From contig JAHFJD010000006.1 of the NCBI GenBank assembly GCA_023246055.1, positions 1 through 36,898 of the forward strand: a stretch of 36,898 bases of DNA, in the 5' to 3' direction. The first letter of the stretch is position 1. Each line of letters starts with the position of its first letter. The translations under genes were made by a program, and so were the position numbers. Shown here piece by piece: positions 33,225 through 36,898 of this stretch. The notes under the pieces are model-generated. The model was not told the DNA's origin. It made no database searches and was given only the letters and a program-made list of their open reading frames with translations. The DNA comes from Candidatus Doudnabacteria bacterium (lineage in GTDB: Bacteria; Patescibacteriota; Doudnabacteria; UBA920; 2-01-FULL-46-14).

Positions 33225-35022
33225 AGGCCGTGCTGTTAGATTGCCCGTTCTGAGTACCATAAGTGGGCGGCATGGTGCCAAAAGTTTGGAATTTCCATCT
33301 GAATTGTCCACTCGCGCCGGGGCCTATTTTGAGGTCATTCTTTGCTGGCGAATTACCATTTGTATTATATACAAGCCAATAAGTAGTGTTGGGATTTAGA
33401 GTGGCTGTTATTGGAATAGTGTTCCAGGTGTTAGCAGTAAGGGTTCCAATTGCCGTGCTGGCGATAAGTGCTCCGGGGTTACCTCCGCTATCAGAATAGA
33501 GAGCCATCTGGAATTGATCTCCAGGAGAAGGGCCTACCGGAGAAGGGATATAAACCGACATAGACACGGCCGATCCCGCTTGGTTAGGCATGGTGAAGCT
33601 AAAAGCGTTCAGATAATTGGAATCGTCAGTATCTGTACTGGGAGCAATAGTATTGTTACCAAGAATATTTACAGGTGCAAGAACCCAAGACACATGCGAC
33701 ACCGCTCCTCCGCCATTCTCATAGTATTCTACCTTGACGCGATGGGTGCCGGAGGTCAAAGAGATGTTTTTGGTGTAGGTGGTGGGGGGTTGGTCAATCC
33801 ATTTGTCGATTTGTAATGTATTGTCCACATAGACTCTGACGCCATCATCTGCGGTGGTGGTAAAAGTATAAGTTCCTGTAGTGGAGAAGCTGAAGTCTCC
33901 TTCCCATCTTGCGGAGAACAGATCGACGGGAACTGTAGGGTCAGGGGAGCCACCGCCCCAGTCAAAGTTGATCGTGGAATCAGTTCGAGTCAGTAGCAGA
34001 GTATTAAAGTTCATGCCGCTGTAGTAACAGCCGAAGAAGGAGTTTGAGCCGATAGTGGCACAAGAAGGAGAGGCAGGGTTTACATTAACGATAATATCAT
34101 CAGTCGAGGTCAATTGACTGTCACTAGCGCTTAATCGCAACACATAAGTACCAGAGGCAGAAAAACTCGCGGTGGTAGAAAGTGCGCTGGCATTGCCAAA
34201 ATTCACGGTGTCAGGACCAGAAAACTTTGACCAAGTAGTCGTGAGTATACTGCCAGAGGGTAAACTGTCATCACTAGCACTCCCAATCAGACTTGCTGTG
34301 GCTGGCAAAGTAATGGTTTGGTCTATGCCAGCATTGACAATAGGTGGTTGGTTCGGTGGAGGTGGTGGAGGTGGTGGAGGTGGAGGTAAAATCCCTGTCT
34401 GAATACTGATTTTTCCGGAAACCCCATCAATAATCATATTTTTACTTAAACCAGTGGCTTGTAGAAGTTCTGCTGATACGATCTGGTATGGTAAACCATT
34501 GACGAGAATAGCGCCGTAGGGTGCGGTAATTCTAATTACTGCCGAGGTTACCGGGACCCCATTCACAGTCAGGGAACCCAATGTGACTCTACCTGCAAAC
34601 GCACTATATGGCGCGTTTTCCAAGAGGGCGATGGTGCCATTGATGTCCGAATCGATCCGATAGGTCCCTGAACCCACGGTAAGCGTGATCTGATATGCAT
34701 CAGCAGCCTGGCCTTGACCGGGAACTATTTTCCCATTGAGAATAAATGTCTGAATTTCCCGCAATTTGGAGATCGTATCAAAACGAGCGCCATTAATTTC
34801 CTGGGTTGTTCGCAAGGTCTTGAAACTCACTGCTGCTCCGATGGACAAGATGACAGTGATCGCGCTAACCACGAGGAGCTCAATGAGAGTGAACCCCTTC
34901 TCGGAAGTTCCAAATTCCAAATTCCAAATTCCAAACAAATTCCAGTGGCTCAATGACCAAATATTTTGGATTTTAAATTTAGCTCTTTTTTGTAATTTGT
35001 AATTTGTAATTTGTAATTTCAT
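33205..35022 (-). CDS. Prepilin with PKD-like and PA14 domains (putative pilus-tip adhesin)
   Basis: 605 aa; 'EKGFTLIELLVVSAITVILSIGAAVSF' prepilin; Pro11 linker; 'PPIVNAGIDQTITLPATASLIGSASDDSL'; PA14 'WEGDFSFSTTGTYTFTTTADDGVRVYVDNTLQIDKW...HRVKVEYYENGGGA'. Confidence 0.85.
   Translation of the reverse strand: MKLQITNYKLQKRAKFKIQNIWSLSHWNLFGIWNLEFGTSEKGFTLIELLVVSAITVILSIGAAVSFKTLRTTQEINGARFDTISKLREIQTFILNGKIVPGQGQAADAYQITLTVGSGTYRIDSDINGTIALLENAPYSAFAGRVTLGSLTVNGVPVTSAVIRITAPYGAILVNGLPYQIVSAELLQATGLSKNMIIDGVSGKISIQTGILPPPPPPPPPPPNQPPIVNAGIDQTITLPATASLIGSASDDSLPSGSILTTTWSKFSGPDTVNFGNASALSTTASFSASGTYVLRLSASDSQLTSTDDIIVNVNPASPSCATIGSNSFFGCYYSGMNFNTLLLTRTDSTINFDWGGGSPDPTVPVDLFSARWEGDFSFSTTGTYTFTTTADDGVRVYVDNTLQIDKWIDQPPTTYTKNISLTSGTHRVKVEYYENGGGAVSHVSWVLAPVNILGNNTIAPSTDTDDSNYLNAFSFTMPNQAGSAVSMSVYIPSPVGPSPGDQFQMALYSDSGGNPGALIASTAIGTLTANTWNTIPITATLNPNTTYWLVYNTNGNSPAKNDLKIGPGASGQFRWKFQTFGTMPPTYGTQNGQSNSTASIYISY
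34907..34934. repeat. Heptanucleotide tandem repeat (ATTCCAA)4
   Basis: Direct reading; in the prepilin leader coding region. Confidence 0.9.
34989..35016. repeat. Heptanucleotide tandem repeat (TTTGTAA)4
   Basis: Direct reading; encodes MKLQITNYKLQ at the prepilin N-terminus. Confidence 0.95.
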
Positions 35023-35069
35023 AGAGAATCAATCACCGGCCAACACGCAGGTGGAATATTTAATACTCA

Positions 35070-35834
35070 CTAAGTTAAACCGAGCAACCTCAAGTACCAG
35101 CCTACCATCTCGTCTCCCCACAGCATAGCAATAAAAGCAGCGAGCGTTAAAAATGTGCCGAAAGGCAGGCGATCGCCGAGCCCTTTAGCACCGAATGCCA
35201 ACAAAATCACGGCCACCACGGCACCCACAATATAGGCCAGAAAAAAAAGCACGGTGGTGGCAGGCCAAGGAATCAAAAATCCTAGAAACACGCCTAGTTT
35301 CACATCGCCAAAACCGATCCACCGCCCCCGTGAAATCACATAGAGCAGTCCGAAAAATCCGGAAAGGGCTAGTGCGCCCGAGAGCCCATTCCAAAAATTA
35401 TGTCGCCAAACCTGGAAAATAACCGCCAAAACCACTCCCGGCACGAGAACTTTGTCCAAGATCAAATAGTGCTTGAAATCGTAGACGAAAATAATGATTA
35501 AGAAACAAGTAGTAAGTAGTAAGTGGTAAGTGGTAAGTGAAAGCCCGTTTTGCGAATATACTAGAGTAAAGGCTAAGGCTGTCACAAGCTCAACCGCAGG
35601 GTACTGCCAAGAGATTGGCTTGTTGCAATACCGGCACCTGCCTCCGAGGATAAAAAAGCTCGCCACAGGGATGAGGTCGCGGAAGCCCAGTGCGTGTTTG
35701 CATCGGGGGCAGATAGAATGTTTTTCTGTGATCGATCTACCAGCATGAAGCCGGTAAATAACCGCATTCAGAAAACTGCCGATGATCAGCCCAAAAACAA
35801 AAATGCCAGGGATCAATTGAGAAGCGAATCCCAT
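35070..35834 (-). CDS. pilD: Prepilin peptidase (A24)
   Basis: 254 aa; 'CPRCKHALGFRDLIPVASFFILGGRCRYCNKPISWQYPAVE' zinc-binding loop; 'DVKLGVFLGFLIPW'. Confidence 0.9.
   Translation of the reverse strand: MGFASQLIPGIFVFGLIIGSFLNAVIYRLHAGRSITEKHSICPRCKHALGFRDLIPVASFFILGGRCRYCNKPISWQYPAVELVTALAFTLVYSQNGLSLTTYHLLLTTCFLIIIFVYDFKHYLILDKVLVPGVVLAVIFQVWRHNFWNGLSGALALSGFFGLLYVISRGRWIGFGDVKLGVFLGFLIPWPATTVLFFLAYIVGAVVAVILLAFGAKGLGDRLPFGTFLTLAAFIAMLWGDEMVGWYLRLLGLT
35508..35539. repeat. Heptanucleotide tandem repeat (AGTAGTA/AGTGGTA)4+
   Basis: Direct reading; inside the prepilin peptidase gene, encoding SLTTYHLLLTT. Confidence 0.9.
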
Positions 35835-36307
35835 GACACCGGCTGATTGCTAGTATCAAACGCACTGCCATCCTCATTCAAATGATATGCGGCGTTTTTG
35901 TTCTCAATGAAAAAATCTATGCGGTAACTGGGATACACCAAAGGATTACCTGCACAAGAAGACGGAATCCCAGTGCCAGTTGCAGCATAGGTGTATTGGT
36001 ATAAGGGCACTGCCGGATCGTTGGGTACTCTGGTAAAAGCACTGGTGCAGCTGACGAGCTGGCCTGGCACCCAAACCGATGACGGCGGATATCCCCCCCC
36101 TTCATTTAAATATAGATCAAAACCAAGCTTGACCTGCTTCATATCAGTGATCCTGCGCGCATCGCGGGCTCGGATTCTTGAAATATTAAGCGCGGCCAGC
36201 ACAATCGAGGTTAAAAGTCCGATTATCGCGACCACCACCAAAAGCTCAATCAAGGTAAACCCCGTCTTGGAGGTGGGAGGTGGGAGGTGGGAGGTGGGGC
36301 TTTTCAT
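35813..36307 (-). CDS. Type IV pilin
   Basis: 164 aa; 'SKTGFTLIELLVVVAIIGLLTSIVLAALNISRIRARDARRITDMKQV'. Confidence 0.9.
   Translation of the reverse strand: MKSPTSHLPPPTSKTGFTLIELLVVVAIIGLLTSIVLAALNISRIRARDARRITDMKQVKLGFDLYLNEGGGYPPSSVWVPGQLVSCTSAFTRVPNDPAVPLYQYTYAATGTGIPSSCAGNPLVYPSYRIDFFIENKNAAYHLNEDGSAFDTSNQPVSWDSLLN
36269..36296. repeat. Heptanucleotide tandem repeat (GGAGGTG)4
   Basis: Direct reading; encodes the Pro-rich prepilin leader. Related units restart at 36883 at the window end. Confidence 0.95.
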
Positions 36308-36320
36308 GCTAAATTCTTAT

Positions 36321-36340
36321 TTCTGACTTCTGACTTCTAT
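36321..36340. repeat. Heptanucleotide tandem repeat (TTCTGAC)~3
   Basis: Direct reading; intergenic between pilin genes. Confidence 0.8.
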
Positions 36341-36402
36341 TTTTAAGCTCATCACCTTCCCCCCAGTGAGACTGGGGAGAAAATGTTTTCTCAAAAAACT
36401 AA

Positions 36403-36898
36403 TTACTGGATTCCTGAAGATTTTGCAGTGTGCACTCCCGCTGTGAGTCCGCCAGTCGCAGCCCCAAGACAGAACGTTATGCGGTAGTTCGCAGCGTCGT
36501 TTCCTGCTGTATCATCCGCTGTATCAGCAGCATTTCTCCCGATGTATGTGTACGAATTTTGTGCGGCGGTGCATGATCCATCGACCGGAGTGGGAGCTGC
36601 GGAAGTGCGTTCCATATACGTGGTTCCGGCAAGCGTGATGCTCCACCCATTGGTTGAGCTCAAACCTTCCGCATCCAAAACAGTTGCAGCTGCCGGCGTC
36701 GGATAACCGTTTTGGTCGTTGTAATAAAGCTCCAGAGCAGTCATCATTTGTCTCGCGTCCGCCAGTCTCTTGGCGTCTCGAGATTTGGCGCGTGAGGTAT
36801 TAAGTGAGGCCAGCACCACAGATGCTAGAAGCCCGATAATCGCAATCACCACCAGGAGTTCAATCAAGGTAAACCCCGTCTTGGAGGTTGGAGGTGGG
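36403..36898 (-). CDS. Type IV pilin, 5' end beyond the window
   Basis: Frame continues past the listed start to the window edge: PPPTSKTGFTLIELLVVIAIIGLLASVVLASLNTSRAKSRDAKRLADARQ. Confidence 0.9.
   Translation of the reverse strand, partial: PPPTSKTGFTLIELLVVIAIIGLLASVVLASLNTSRAKSRDAKRLADARQMMTALELYYNDQNGYPTPAAATVLDAEGLSSTNGWSITLAGTTYMERTSAAPTPVDGSCTAAQNSYTYIGRNAADTADDTAGNDAANYRITFCLGAATGGLTAGVHTAKSSGIQ

Noticed and set aside
1-36898. Alternative genetic code (UGA recoded as in some CPR lineages)
   Set aside because: TGA is used as a normal terminator at several well-bounded genes (e.g. ATGA overlaps at 24192-24195 and 27418-27421); frames are consistent with the standard bacterial code.

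Overview
The window looks like an accessory-rich stretch of a Patescibacteria/CPR-like bacterial genome. That assignment is inference from gene style; no 16S or other marker is present. Left to right: (i) a prepilin fragment at the left edge; (ii) a decaying tandem array of a secreted beta-helix/lipase protein plus a small membrane protein; (iii) a PaaX/Cas2-like regulator gene flanked on both sides by the same 28-bp perfect palindrome; (iv) two apparently identical ~2.54 kb direct repeats (6692-9233 and 14261-16802) carrying a Tyr/Gly/Gln-rich 'YYQG' repeat surface protein, with an IS982-like element (TIRs and likely TSD), a beta-propeller protein and two toxin-antitoxin modules between them; (v) three TA modules (HicBA, two MNT/HEPN) sharing the same 5' boundary/promoter sequence and the same structured 3' intergenic repeat; (vi) the main candidate for a new system: about 18.6-33.2 kb, eight exported Cys/His-rich paralogues (one fused to a cupredoxin domain), three stand-alone cupredoxin-like proteins, a DsbA-like oxidoreductase, and a divergent nickel superoxide dismutase with its maturation protease; (vii) a type IV pilus segment (prepilin peptidase, pilins, and a pilin with PKD and PA14 domains). 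Heptanucleotide tandem repeats recur in the N-terminal leaders of exported proteins. No CRISPR array, rRNA or tRNA was recognised.
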